This document shows positions 17,827-24,567 of a stretch of 64,000 bases of DNA, piece after piece (the first letter of the stretch is position 1; every line of letters starts with the position of its first letter). A model generated the notes under the pieces. It did no database searches. It was not told the origin of the DNA and saw nothing but the letters and a program-made list of their open reading frames with translations. The position numbers and the translations under genes were made by a program. The stretch spans positions 1 to 64,000 of the forward strand of contig JAJPHZ010000039.1 in assembly GCA_021325025.1 (NCBI GenBank), written 5' to 3'. This stretch comes from Pseudomonadota bacterium (lineage in GTDB: Bacteria > Desulfobacterota > Binatia > Binatales > Binataceae).

Positions 17827-18243
17827 ATGGGCCTCGAGGAGAACAAGGCGCTTGCGGCCGAATTGATAAAGGCGGTGTCAACCGGCGATGCCGACGCGAT
17901 TCGCAGGCTGGTGGCGGAGGACTGCAAGTGGTGGGTGATGGGCTTTCCGCGCGACCGTCCGCTGACGCGCGATCAGATGATCCGCGGCGCCCGCGCCATC
18001 ATCGACAAGGTGCTGCCCGGCGGATTCAACATGACGATCGCGGGGATGACGGCCGAAGGCGATCGGGTTGCGGTCGAAGCCGAAGGCCGCTCGCACACGG
18101 TGGCGGGCAAGCTCTACAACAATTTCTACCACTTCCTGTTCGTGTTGCGCGACGGCAAGGTGATTCGCGCGATGGAATATACCAACCCGCAGCACGCCAT
18201 CGAAGTGCTGGGCGACGTGGTCAAGGGGCTGGGGCGCAGATGA
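17827..18243 (+). CDS. SnoaL/NTF2-like small protein
   Basis: This 138-residue protein has the NTF2-like cone-fold pattern: an N-terminal helix pair (MGLEENKALAAELIKAVSTG), ADAIRRLVAEDCKWWVMG, and a C-terminal sheet with NNFYHFLFVLRDGKVIRAMEYTN, a typical SnoaL ending. Members act as isomerases, hydrolases or binding proteins for small molecules; no catalytic assignment is possible. A consensus AGGAGGT lies 6 bases before ATG 17827, deciding the start. It appears monocistronic and is convergent with the luciferase-like gene to its right. Confidence 0.85.
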   Translation: MGLEENKALAAELIKAVSTGDADAIRRLVAEDCKWWVMGFPRDRPLTRDQMIRGARAIIDKVLPGGFNMTIAGMTAEGDRVAVEAEGRSHTVAGKLYNNFYHFLFVLRDGKVIRAMEYTNPQHAIEVLGDVVKGLGRR

Positions 18244-18295
18244 CCGCGCGCCCTCGCACTGAACGCGGACACCGGCTGGTGAACGTGCGTTGGCT

Positions 18296-18332
18296 TCAAG
18301 CCCTCACGTGCCTGAGCCGCGGCGCGAGCTGC
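18296..18332 (-). pseudogene. Remnant of a SnoaL-like gene 3' end
   Basis: Read on the minus strand this short stretch gives LAPRLRHVRA then TGA. The intact SnoaL-like gene at 19265-19768 ends LAPRPRHIRL then TGA, and the DNA agrees at nearly every base over about 28 positions. The scrap sits directly after the stop of the luciferase-like gene, where nothing else is coded. It looks like the tail of a second SnoaL-like copy left by a tandem duplication and deletion. Confidence 0.6.
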
Positions 18333-18355
18333 CGCCACCCGCCGATTTCGCGCGG

Positions 18356-19252
18356 CTAGGTCAGATAACGGCGCGCTTTGTCCTCGATGTTCTTCTCGGT
18401 CAGCAGGTCAGGCCATAGCGTGAAGACCAGCCGATGGCATCCGGCTGCGCGATATTCTTCTTTCGTGCGGCGCGGGTCGGAGGATTCGATTGGCAGGAAC
18501 ATCGAAATTTCCAGCTTGTCGAAATCCCGCCCCGCTTCGACGCACATCTGCTTAAGTGTGGCCAGCTCGGCCGCCAATTCCGCTGGAGCAATCGCCACCG
18601 GGCCCCATCCGTCGCCCAGCGCGACCGTATCGCGGAACGCGCGCAGGCGGCTTTTGCCCATCCCGGCGCAGATGTGGATCGGCGGATGCGGTTTCTGCCA
18701 CGGTTTGGGATAGCATCGCACCGGCGGAAACTTCACGTACTCGCCCTCGAAGCTGGCTTCCGGCTTGGTCCACAGCTCCTTCATCGCGCGGATGCGCTCT
18801 CGCGCAACCGGCCATCGCTTTTTGAACGGCGTGCCGAACGCCTCGGCCTCTTCGGGCAGGCTGCCGGTGCCGATGCCGAAAATGAAGCGACCGCGGCTGT
18901 AATGATCCAGCGTGGCCACCGCTTTGGCGGTGGTAATCGGCTCGCGTTCGGACACCAGCGTCACACCGGTGCCGATTTTAAGCCGCGTGGTTGCCGCTGC
19001 CGCCGCCATCAGGAGCAGAAACGGATCGGGCATGTGGGAGTAGAATTCGGGATACTGGTTGCCCGCTTCAAGGCGCGAATGGCTGCCCGTGCGGCCGGTC
19101 CCGACCAATCCGCCGGTCTGAACCGGCATTACCGGATGGTCGCCTACGTACAGTGCGTCGAAGCCCAGCGCCTCGCATTTCCTGGCCACCGTCGCAGGGT
19201 CGGGCGTGCTCTCGGTAAAGAATCCCAATATGCAGATTTTGATGTCGTCCAT
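18356..19252 (-). CDS. LLM-class (F420- or FMN-dependent) oxidoreductase
   Basis: This 298-residue TIM-barrel protein belongs to the luciferase-like family: MDDIKICILGFFTE start, ALYVGDHPVMP, LKIGTGVTLVSEREPITTAK, ATLDHYSRGRFIFGIGTGS and CYPKPWQKPHPPIHICAGMG. Its length and HP(x)WIG-like PPIHICAG segment fit the shorter F420-type group better than the longer LLM proteins elsewhere in this window. It lies 12 bp downstream of a SnoaL-like gene on the same strand, so the pair is probably one transcript. Substrate unknown. Confidence 0.88.
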   Translation of the reverse strand: MDDIKICILGFFTESTPDPATVARKCEALGFDALYVGDHPVMPVQTGGLVGTGRTGSHSRLEAGNQYPEFYSHMPDPFLLLMAAAAATTRLKIGTGVTLVSEREPITTAKAVATLDHYSRGRFIFGIGTGSLPEEAEAFGTPFKKRWPVARERIRAMKELWTKPEASFEGEYVKFPPVRCYPKPWQKPHPPIHICAGMGKSRLRAFRDTVALGDGWGPVAIAPAELAAELATLKQMCVEAGRDFDKLEISMFLPIESSDPRRTKEEYRAAGCHRLVFTLWPDLLTEKNIEDKARRYLT

Positions 19253-19264
19253 GGCGCGCCGCCT

Positions 19265-19768
19265 TCACAACCTGATGTGCCTGGGCCGCGGCGCGAGCAG
19301 GATCGTTGTCGCCAGCGCCTGCTCGTCCACCTTGTCAATCAGCGTGATCCAATAGGTGCTCATCGCGTGGCGCTCGGTGAATTTCCATCCGCCGCCCACG
19401 CGCCGCAGCTTGTCGAAATAGATGCCGCCGCCCAGGATAAGTTTGCCGTTCTGTTCGCGAATCTCGTCCCAGTAAAGGCGTGCTTCGGCGCGATCGCCGT
19501 CCACCCGGATCAGGTTGTCGGTGATGCGATGGCGCAGCAGCTTCATGTCGTTGTTGAGTCCCTTGTTGAAAAAGCGCTCGACCGCGGCGCGCCCCTCGTA
19601 ACGGCGCGGCGGCTTGCCGGGCTGCTGCGTAATCAGCGTGCAGGGGTCGTCGAACACCGCCAGCACCGCTTGCGGGTCGCTGGAGTCCACACCGAACGCA
19701 TAACGGTTGAATGTCTCGCGAATCTGCTCGCGGTCGAGGTACTCGCGGATTTTCTGTGCTTCATCCAT
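19265..19768 (-). CDS. SnoaL/NTF2-like protein (ring-hydroxylating-dioxygenase-beta-like fold)
   Basis: This 167-residue protein has NTF2-like features: REQIRETFNRYAFGVDSSDPQAVLAVFDD, RYEGRAAVERFFNKG, LRHRITDNLIRVDGDRAEARLYW and GGGWKFTERHAMSTYW, which is the layout of SnoaL_4-type domains. ATG 19768 has AAGGAG 7 bases upstream and is preferred over an in-frame TTG at 19783. It precedes the LLM oxidoreductase by 12 bp. Its last codons are echoed by the relic at 18296-18332. A role in a small-molecule modification step beside the LLM enzyme is plausible but unproven. Confidence 0.85.
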   Translation of the reverse strand: MDEAQKIREYLDREQIRETFNRYAFGVDSSDPQAVLAVFDDPCTLITQQPGKPPRRYEGRAAVERFFNKGLNNDMKLLRHRITDNLIRVDGDRAEARLYWDEIREQNGKLILGGGIYFDKLRRVGGGWKFTERHAMSTYWITLIDKVDEQALATTILLAPRPRHIRL

Positions 19769-19814
19769 TGCAATCTCCTTCAACGTCGATGGCGGATTGT
19801 GGGGGACGGCGACT

Positions 19815-20372
19815 TCAGCGCCTGGCGGGCGGAGTTCCCTCCAGGATGTTGTATTTGCCCGCGACGTCGTCGAGGTCGACTTCGGTGGTCTCCAGAATCG
19901 TCGCGGTCTGGCGCCAATGGCCGATGACGATCAGCAGCTCGATAATTTCGGCGGGGCTCAGATGCCTTTTCAAGGCTTCCAGCGTAGCGCGGCCGGCCTT
20001 GACGTTGGCGTTGACCTCGTCGGTGAATTGCAGCACCAGGCGCTCCAGCTCGTTGAAGCAGTTCGCCTGCTGCCAGTTCTTAACTGCGGCGATTTGTTCG
20101 TCGCTGACTCCGACGTGCCGGGCCGCTGGAACATGGTGGCTCCATTCATAGACCGAGCGGCAATCCGCGGCCGTGCGCAGGATCGCCAGCTCGCGCAGCC
20201 GCTTGTCAAGCTTGATGTCGTTGAGCAGCGCGGTGCTCAGGCGGGAGCGCTGCGCAAACACGCTCTGCGCGTTGGCGGTCATGCGCAGCACGTTGAGCAC
20301 CACCGGCCGCTGCAACAGCCTGCGAATCTCCGGCAAGGCCTCCTTTTCATCCAGGTACGGTAGCAGCGCCAT
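19815..20372 (-). CDS. Carboxymuconolactone decarboxylase / AhpD-like protein
   Basis: This 185-residue protein matches the CMD/AhpD fold: KLDKRLRELAILRTAADCRSVYEWSHH is the signature helix with E76 and H79, followed by GVSDEQIAAV and the helical FTDEVNANVKAGRATLEALKRHLSPAEIIELLIVIGHW. AhpD-type members use a CxxC pair for peroxide reduction; that pair is absent (the only Cys nearby is C71), so a decarboxylase-like or unknown reaction is more likely. ATG 20372 has AGGAGG about 9 bases upstream; the frame is open to 20828 but those residues look random. It diverges from the cyclase-family gene. Confidence 0.85.
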   Translation of the reverse strand: MALLPYLDEKEALPEIRRLLQRPVVLNVLRMTANAQSVFAQRSRLSTALLNDIKLDKRLRELAILRTAADCRSVYEWSHHVPAARHVGVSDEQIAAVKNWQQANCFNELERLVLQFTDEVNANVKAGRATLEALKRHLSPAEIIELLIVIGHWRQTATILETTEVDLDDVAGKYNILEGTPPARR

Positions 20373-20507
20373 CGTGAAATCCTCCTGTCTGCCGCACCCT
20401 ACCATCGGTCCCTGAGGTCGGCAATTTGACCGGTTCCCGGCTTGTGAGGGACGCCGTAAATGCCTCATCATCGGGGCACTCAACCAACCTCCGGGAGGAA
20501 AGCCGCG

Positions 20508-21422
20508 ATGACCGACGCCGAACTGCTCGCTTTGATGGAGAAAATCAGCAACTGGGGCCGCTGGGGCAAGGACGACCAGCGCGGGACGTTGAACCTGCTG
20601 ACGATTGAAAAGCGTCTGCGCGCGGCAAGGCTGGTGTCCACGGGCGAGAGCGTGTCGATGGCGTTGCCGCTGGCGACCGCGCCGGCTCCCGATAATCCCA
20701 CCCCGGCGTTCCATCTGATGATCAACACCGGCTACGACCTGCCCGCCCACGGCCTGCAAGCCAGTTCCGACTATCTGGCGATTCCCACGCATGGCCGCGC
20801 GATTACCCATCTGGACGCGCTTTGCCACATGTTCTGGCGCGGGAAGATGTACAACGGCTATCCGTCAACCGAAGTCAAGCATAACGGGACGACGCGATGC
20901 GGTATCGACACCAGCTTCGATGGAATCGTCGGGCGCGGCGTGCTGCTGGACGTACCCAAAGCAAAGGGCGTCGATTGGCTGGAGAAGGGCGAGAAGATCT
21001 TTCCCGCTGACCTGGAGGCGGCGGAGAAGCATCATCGTGTAAAGGTCGAAGAAGGCGACATCCTGGCGGTACGCACCGGGCGGCACAGATACGCGCGCGC
21101 CCGGGGCAACTGGAATCCGTGGGCCGAGGGGCAGGCGGGATTGGAGGCGGCCTGCCTGCCGTGGCTGCGCGAGCGCGGGGTGGCGATTTTGTGCGGCGAT
21201 TCGGTCAGCGACGTGACGCCGTCGGGTTACACGGAGATTTCGGTGCCAATCCACGCTGGCGCGATCGTGATGATGGGACTGCCCCTGATCGACAATGCCG
21301 ATCTCGAAGCGCTTTCCGATTACTGCGCACGGACCGGCCGCTACGAGTTTCTGTTTATGACGGCGCCGCTGGTGATTCCGCGCGCCACCGCCTCGCCGAT
21401 CAATCCGATTGCGATGTTCTAA
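20508..21422 (+). CDS. Cyclase-family metal-dependent hydrolase
   Basis: This 304-residue protein belongs to the cyclase / kynurenine-formamidase-like family. The metal motif reads AITHLDALCHMFW (H101, D103, H107), and the C-terminal part has GDILAVRTGRHRYARARG, CGDSVSDVTP and VPIHAGAIVMMGLPLIDN. Relatives hydrolyse amides, lactones or carboxylic esters. ATG 20508 is chosen because GGGAGG lies about 10 bases before it. It diverges from the CMD-like gene and converges with the ferredoxin of the P450 group. Reaction not assignable. Confidence 0.9.
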   Translation: MTDAELLALMEKISNWGRWGKDDQRGTLNLLTIEKRLRAARLVSTGESVSMALPLATAPAPDNPTPAFHLMINTGYDLPAHGLQASSDYLAIPTHGRAITHLDALCHMFWRGKMYNGYPSTEVKHNGTTRCGIDTSFDGIVGRGVLLDVPKAKGVDWLEKGEKIFPADLEAAEKHHRVKVEEGDILAVRTGRHRYARARGNWNPWAEGQAGLEAACLPWLRERGVAILCGDSVSDVTPSGYTEISVPIHAGAIVMMGLPLIDNADLEALSDYCARTGRYEFLFMTAPLVIPRATASPINPIAMF

Positions 21423-21485
21423 TCCCGGCAACCAGCTTGCCTGCACCGGCAACGGCGGTATTGGTGGCCCAACCGGTTGTCCAAT

Positions 21486-21677
21486 TCACTCGATCAACTT
21501 GATCGCCTGCTTGGGGCAGATGCGCGCCGCGTGCTGGACTTTGGCGCGCAGTTCGGGCCCGGGATTTTCGTTGAGCACGATGGCCTGATCGTTGTCGCCC
21601 AGTTTGAAGACCTCGGGCGCCGCTTCCACGCATTTGGCGTTGCCCTCGCAAAGGTCGAGATCGACTACCACTTTCAT
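21486..21677 (-). CDS. [3Fe-4S] ferredoxin, P450 partner type
   Basis: This 63-residue ferredoxin starts MKVVVDLDLCEGNAKC and ends with ICPKQAIKLIE. Cys10, Cys16 and Cys54 give the three-cysteine pattern of single [3Fe-4S] cluster ferredoxins that deliver electrons to bacterial cytochromes P450. It sits 16 bp downstream of a P450 gene on the same strand, which supports that role directly. No ferredoxin reductase gene is visible in the window, so electrons must come from a reductase encoded elsewhere. Confidence 0.94.
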   Translation of the reverse strand: MKVVVDLDLCEGNAKCVEAAPEVFKLGDNDQAIVLNENPGPELRAKVQHAARICPKQAIKLIE

Positions 21678-21693
21678 AGCCGGTACTCCGTAA

Positions 21694-22959
21694 CTAAGCC
21701 GCAGCCGCTCGCCTGGGGGTGAACCTGACGGGCATGCGCTTGACGCCGTGCAGGAGGTTGGAGGCCAGCCATTGGACTTCGCCGTCCAGCTCGACGTCCG
21801 GCATCCGCTCCAGGATCGCCTCCAGCATCAGCCTGAGCTCCAGGCGCGCCAGATGGGCGCCCAGACAGAAATGCTCGCCGTAGGAAAAGCCGAAGTGATC
21901 GTTTGGGTCGCGCGCGATGTCGAAGCGCTCGGCATCGGCAAACGCCTGCTCGTCACGATTCACCGAAGCATTCCACACCGCTACCCAATCCCCCTCCCTG
22001 ATCGTGCGGCCTCGAATTTCGACGTCCTTGAGCGCGGTGCGCAGGGAATGGGTAATCGGGCTGGTCCAGCGCACGATTTCCTCGACCGCAGAGCGCAGCA
22101 GCGACTTGTCGCGGCGCAGCCGTTCCATTTGGTCGCGATGGCGCATCAGTTCAAGCAGGCCGCCGGCAATCGCGTTGCGGGTCGTGTCGAAACCGCCGAT
22201 CACGAACATGAACCCATTGTGACCGATCTCTTCTTCGGTGAGGAGCCGGCCGCCTTGGATACGCGCGTTGGCGATGACGGCGAGCAGATCGTTAGCGGAG
22301 GTGCCGCGCCGCGCCAGCGCCAGCCGGGTGCAGTAGCCGATGGCCTGGGCCCAGGCCTGGTCGCGGGTGGCGACCGCCGAGGACTCCAGTTGGTATTCGG
22401 GATCCTCCACGCCCATCGCGCGGTTGACCAGGTCGAACATCATCTGCCAGTCCTGGCGCGGAATCGCCATCATGTCGCAGATGATCGTCATCGGCAGCCG
22501 GGTTGCGATCTCAGTAACAAACTCGCAGCGCCCGCGCGGCAGGACGGCGTCGACAATCTCGGCGATGAGCTGGCGGCCGGTGGTTTCGTATTGCCGGACC
22601 GCGCGCGGCAGGAACATGGCATTGAAGGCCTTGCGGAAGTCGCGATGCAGTTCGCCGTCGCTCATCACCAGCATCTTGTTGCGCGGGCTGCGCTCGGGAC
22701 AAGCGGCGTCCGCCGCTTCGATCTCGGGGCTGGAGGGCAGGCCGACTCCGGCCCGGGCATTGCTGAAATACTCCGACGCGCCGCGGTATACCGTAAAGGC
22801 GTCCTCATGTTTGAAGATCGACCAGAAGCCATGCTTAAGCCGGCCCTGCGTCCAATGCACCGGATCCTCGGCCCGCATCCGTCTGAACAAGGCGTGAAAG
22901 TCGCCCGTGGCGAAGAAGTGCGGGTCGGTAAGGTTGATGTCGTCCTGATGCGTTATCAT
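21694..22959 (-). CDS. Cytochrome P450 (copy 1)
   Basis: This 421-residue soluble P450 has the I-helix oxygen-activation motif GGFDTTRN, the ExxR motif (EEIVRW) and the heme loop FSYGEHFCLGAH with Cys365 as thiolate ligand. The start chosen is ATG 22959 (MITHQDDINLTDPHFF), with GGGAG upstream and matching the start of the neighbouring paralogue; the frame is open to 22995. It is followed by its ferredoxin. Bacterial P450s of this general look hydroxylate steroids, terpenes or other hydrophobic compounds; CYP family not assigned. The 328-bp gap before it contains several inverted repeats, so it probably has its own promoter. Confidence 0.95.
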   Translation of the reverse strand: MITHQDDINLTDPHFFATGDFHALFRRMRAEDPVHWTQGRLKHGFWSIFKHEDAFTVYRGASEYFSNARAGVGLPSSPEIEAADAACPERSPRNKMLVMSDGELHRDFRKAFNAMFLPRAVRQYETTGRQLIAEIVDAVLPRGRCEFVTEIATRLPMTIICDMMAIPRQDWQMMFDLVNRAMGVEDPEYQLESSAVATRDQAWAQAIGYCTRLALARRGTSANDLLAVIANARIQGGRLLTEEEIGHNGFMFVIGGFDTTRNAIAGGLLELMRHRDQMERLRRDKSLLRSAVEEIVRWTSPITHSLRTALKDVEIRGRTIREGDWVAVWNASVNRDEQAFADAERFDIARDPNDHFGFSYGEHFCLGAHLARLELRLMLEAILERMPDVELDGEVQWLASNLLHGVKRMPVRFTPRRAAAA

Positions 22960-23287
22960 CCGCGTTCTCCCACCGGAACCGGCCTTGCGCGGCATGAGCC
23001 ACCATGACTCCGTACGGGACAGTGTTTCCCCGCGGGGAACACTCCCGGTGCCGGCCAGGCTACGCCGCCCACAGCAGGGCCGCCGTTATGTGTGCCATGA
23101 CCAGCGGGGAGCAAAATCCGCGCCGACGCAAATGTTGCGGGGGTCGGGGGCTGAATCAGTGGGACGGCGTCCCTGCCTGTCGATGACATGCGGGGACGCC
23201 CGCCCCGCTATTGTTTTGTTCAGGCTGTTGAAGGCAGCGCCTGCCGGCGGATTCTCCGCAGGCAGGCGCCGCCTCGCGGCAGCAGCG
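22960..23287. other. Gap between paralogous P450 genes, rich in inverted repeats
   Basis: This 328-bp gap holds no convincing gene. It contains a quasi-palindrome at 23021-23043 (AGTGTT and CCCCG arms mirrored, one T bulge), 62 bp upstream of P450 copy 1; an interrupted repeat at 23166-23200 (GGCGTCCC/GGGACGCC with an inner TGTC/GACA); and a strong hairpin at 23237-23269. The last lies just after P450 copy 2, the first in the leader of copy 1, so the gap probably separates two transcripts. Confidence 0.55.
23237..23269 (-). terminator. Hairpin downstream of P450 copy 2
   Basis: GCGCCTGCC and GGCAGGCGC form a perfect 9-bp stem; after one mismatch five further pairs close a TTC loop. It begins 18 bp beyond the stop of P450 copy 2. 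There is no T-run after it on either strand, so it is either a factor-assisted terminator or a 3'-end stabiliser. Confidence 0.5.
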
Positions 23288-24547
23288 CTACGCCGCGGCG
23301 GCGCGGCGCGGAGTGAACCTGATCGGCATCCGCTTGAGCCCGTGCAAGAGGTTGGAGGCCAGCCACTCCACTTCGCCGTCCAACTCGACGTCCGGCATGC
23401 GGTCGAGAATCTCCTCGAAGATGAGCCGAATCTCAAGCCGCGCCAGATGCGCGCCCAGGCAGAAATGCTCCCCGTAGGCGAACGCGAAGTGATCGTTGGG
23501 ATCGCGCGCGATGTCGAAGCGGTCGGGATTGGCGAACACCTCCTCGTCGCGATTGGCCGAGGCGTTCCACACCACCACCCAGTCGCCTGCCTTGATTTTG
23601 CGGCCGCGGATCTCGGTGTCTTTCAAGGCGGTGCGCATGGAGTGAGTGATGGGGCTGGTCCAGCGCAGGATCTCCTCTACCGCCGGGCGCATCAGGGAAC
23701 GGTTCTCGCGCAGCCGGCGCATTTGGTCGCGATTGCGGATCAACTCCAGCAGGCCGCCGGCGATGGCGTTGCGGGTCGTGTCGAGCCCGGCAATTATGAA
23801 CATAAAGCCGTTGTAGCCAATCTCTTCGTCGGTCAACAGGCGGCCGCCGAGCACGCGGGCGTTGGCGATGACCGACAACAGGTCGGTTGCAGAACTGCCG
23901 CGCCGCTGCAAGGCCGTCTTGATGCAGTATCCCACCGCCTGTCCCCAGGCCTTGTCGCGGGTGACGACCGCCGATGAATCGATTTGGTATTCGGGATCCT
24001 CTGGACCCATCGCCCGATTGACCAGCTCGGTCATCAAGTCCCAGTCCTGGCGCGGAATATCCATCATGTCGAAAGCGATGGTCATCGGCAGCCGCGTCGC
24101 GACCTCGGTGACGAATTCGCACCGGCCACGCGGCAGGATATCGTCGAGGATTTCCATCACCAGCTTGCGCCCCGAGGCCTCGTACTGGCGGATCGCGCGC
24201 GGCAGGAACATCGCATTGAAGGCCTTGCGGAAGTCGCGATGCAGCTCGCCGTCGCTCGACACCAGCATCTTGTTGCATCCGGTGCGCTCGGGATCGAAGG
24301 CCGCCTCGACTTCAGCACTGGAGGGCAGGCCGACGCTGAACTTGCCGTTGCTGAAATATTCCGACGCTCCTTTGTAAACCGTGTAGGCGTCTTCATGCTT
24401 GAAGAGCGACCAGAAACCGCGCTTGAGCAGGCCCTGCGTCCAATGCACCGGGTCGGCGGCACGCATGCGTCTGAACAGGTCGTGAATGTCGCCCCTGGCG
24501 AAGAAATGGGCGTCGGTCAGATTGAGATCGTCCTGATGGGTTATCAT
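23288..24547 (-). CDS. Cytochrome P450 (copy 2)
   Basis: This 419-residue P450 is clearly paralogous to copy 1, sharing MITHQDD(I/L)NLTD at the N-terminus and the LLHG(V/L)KRMP(V/I)RFTPRR ending. Motifs are AGLDTTRN in the I-helix, EEILRW (ExxR) and FAYGEHFCLGAH with Cys363. ATG 24547 has AAGGAG 6 bases upstream. It lies 20 bp downstream of the two-domain CoA transferase gene, so the two are most likely one transcript; the shared ferredoxin follows copy 1. Substrate likely a hydrophobic acid or its CoA ester, given the neighbour, but this is inference. Confidence 0.95.
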   Translation of the reverse strand: MITHQDDLNLTDAHFFARGDIHDLFRRMRAADPVHWTQGLLKRGFWSLFKHEDAYTVYKGASEYFSNGKFSVGLPSSAEVEAAFDPERTGCNKMLVSSDGELHRDFRKAFNAMFLPRAIRQYEASGRKLVMEILDDILPRGRCEFVTEVATRLPMTIAFDMMDIPRQDWDLMTELVNRAMGPEDPEYQIDSSAVVTRDKAWGQAVGYCIKTALQRRGSSATDLLSVIANARVLGGRLLTDEEIGYNGFMFIIAGLDTTRNAIAGGLLELIRNRDQMRRLRENRSLMRPAVEEILRWTSPITHSMRTALKDTEIRGRKIKAGDWVVVWNASANRDEEVFANPDRFDIARDPNDHFAFAYGEHFCLGAHLARLEIRLIFEEILDRMPDVELDGEVEWLASNLLHGLKRMPIRFTPRRAAAA

Positions 24548-24567
24548 TCGTTCACTCCTTGTGCGCC

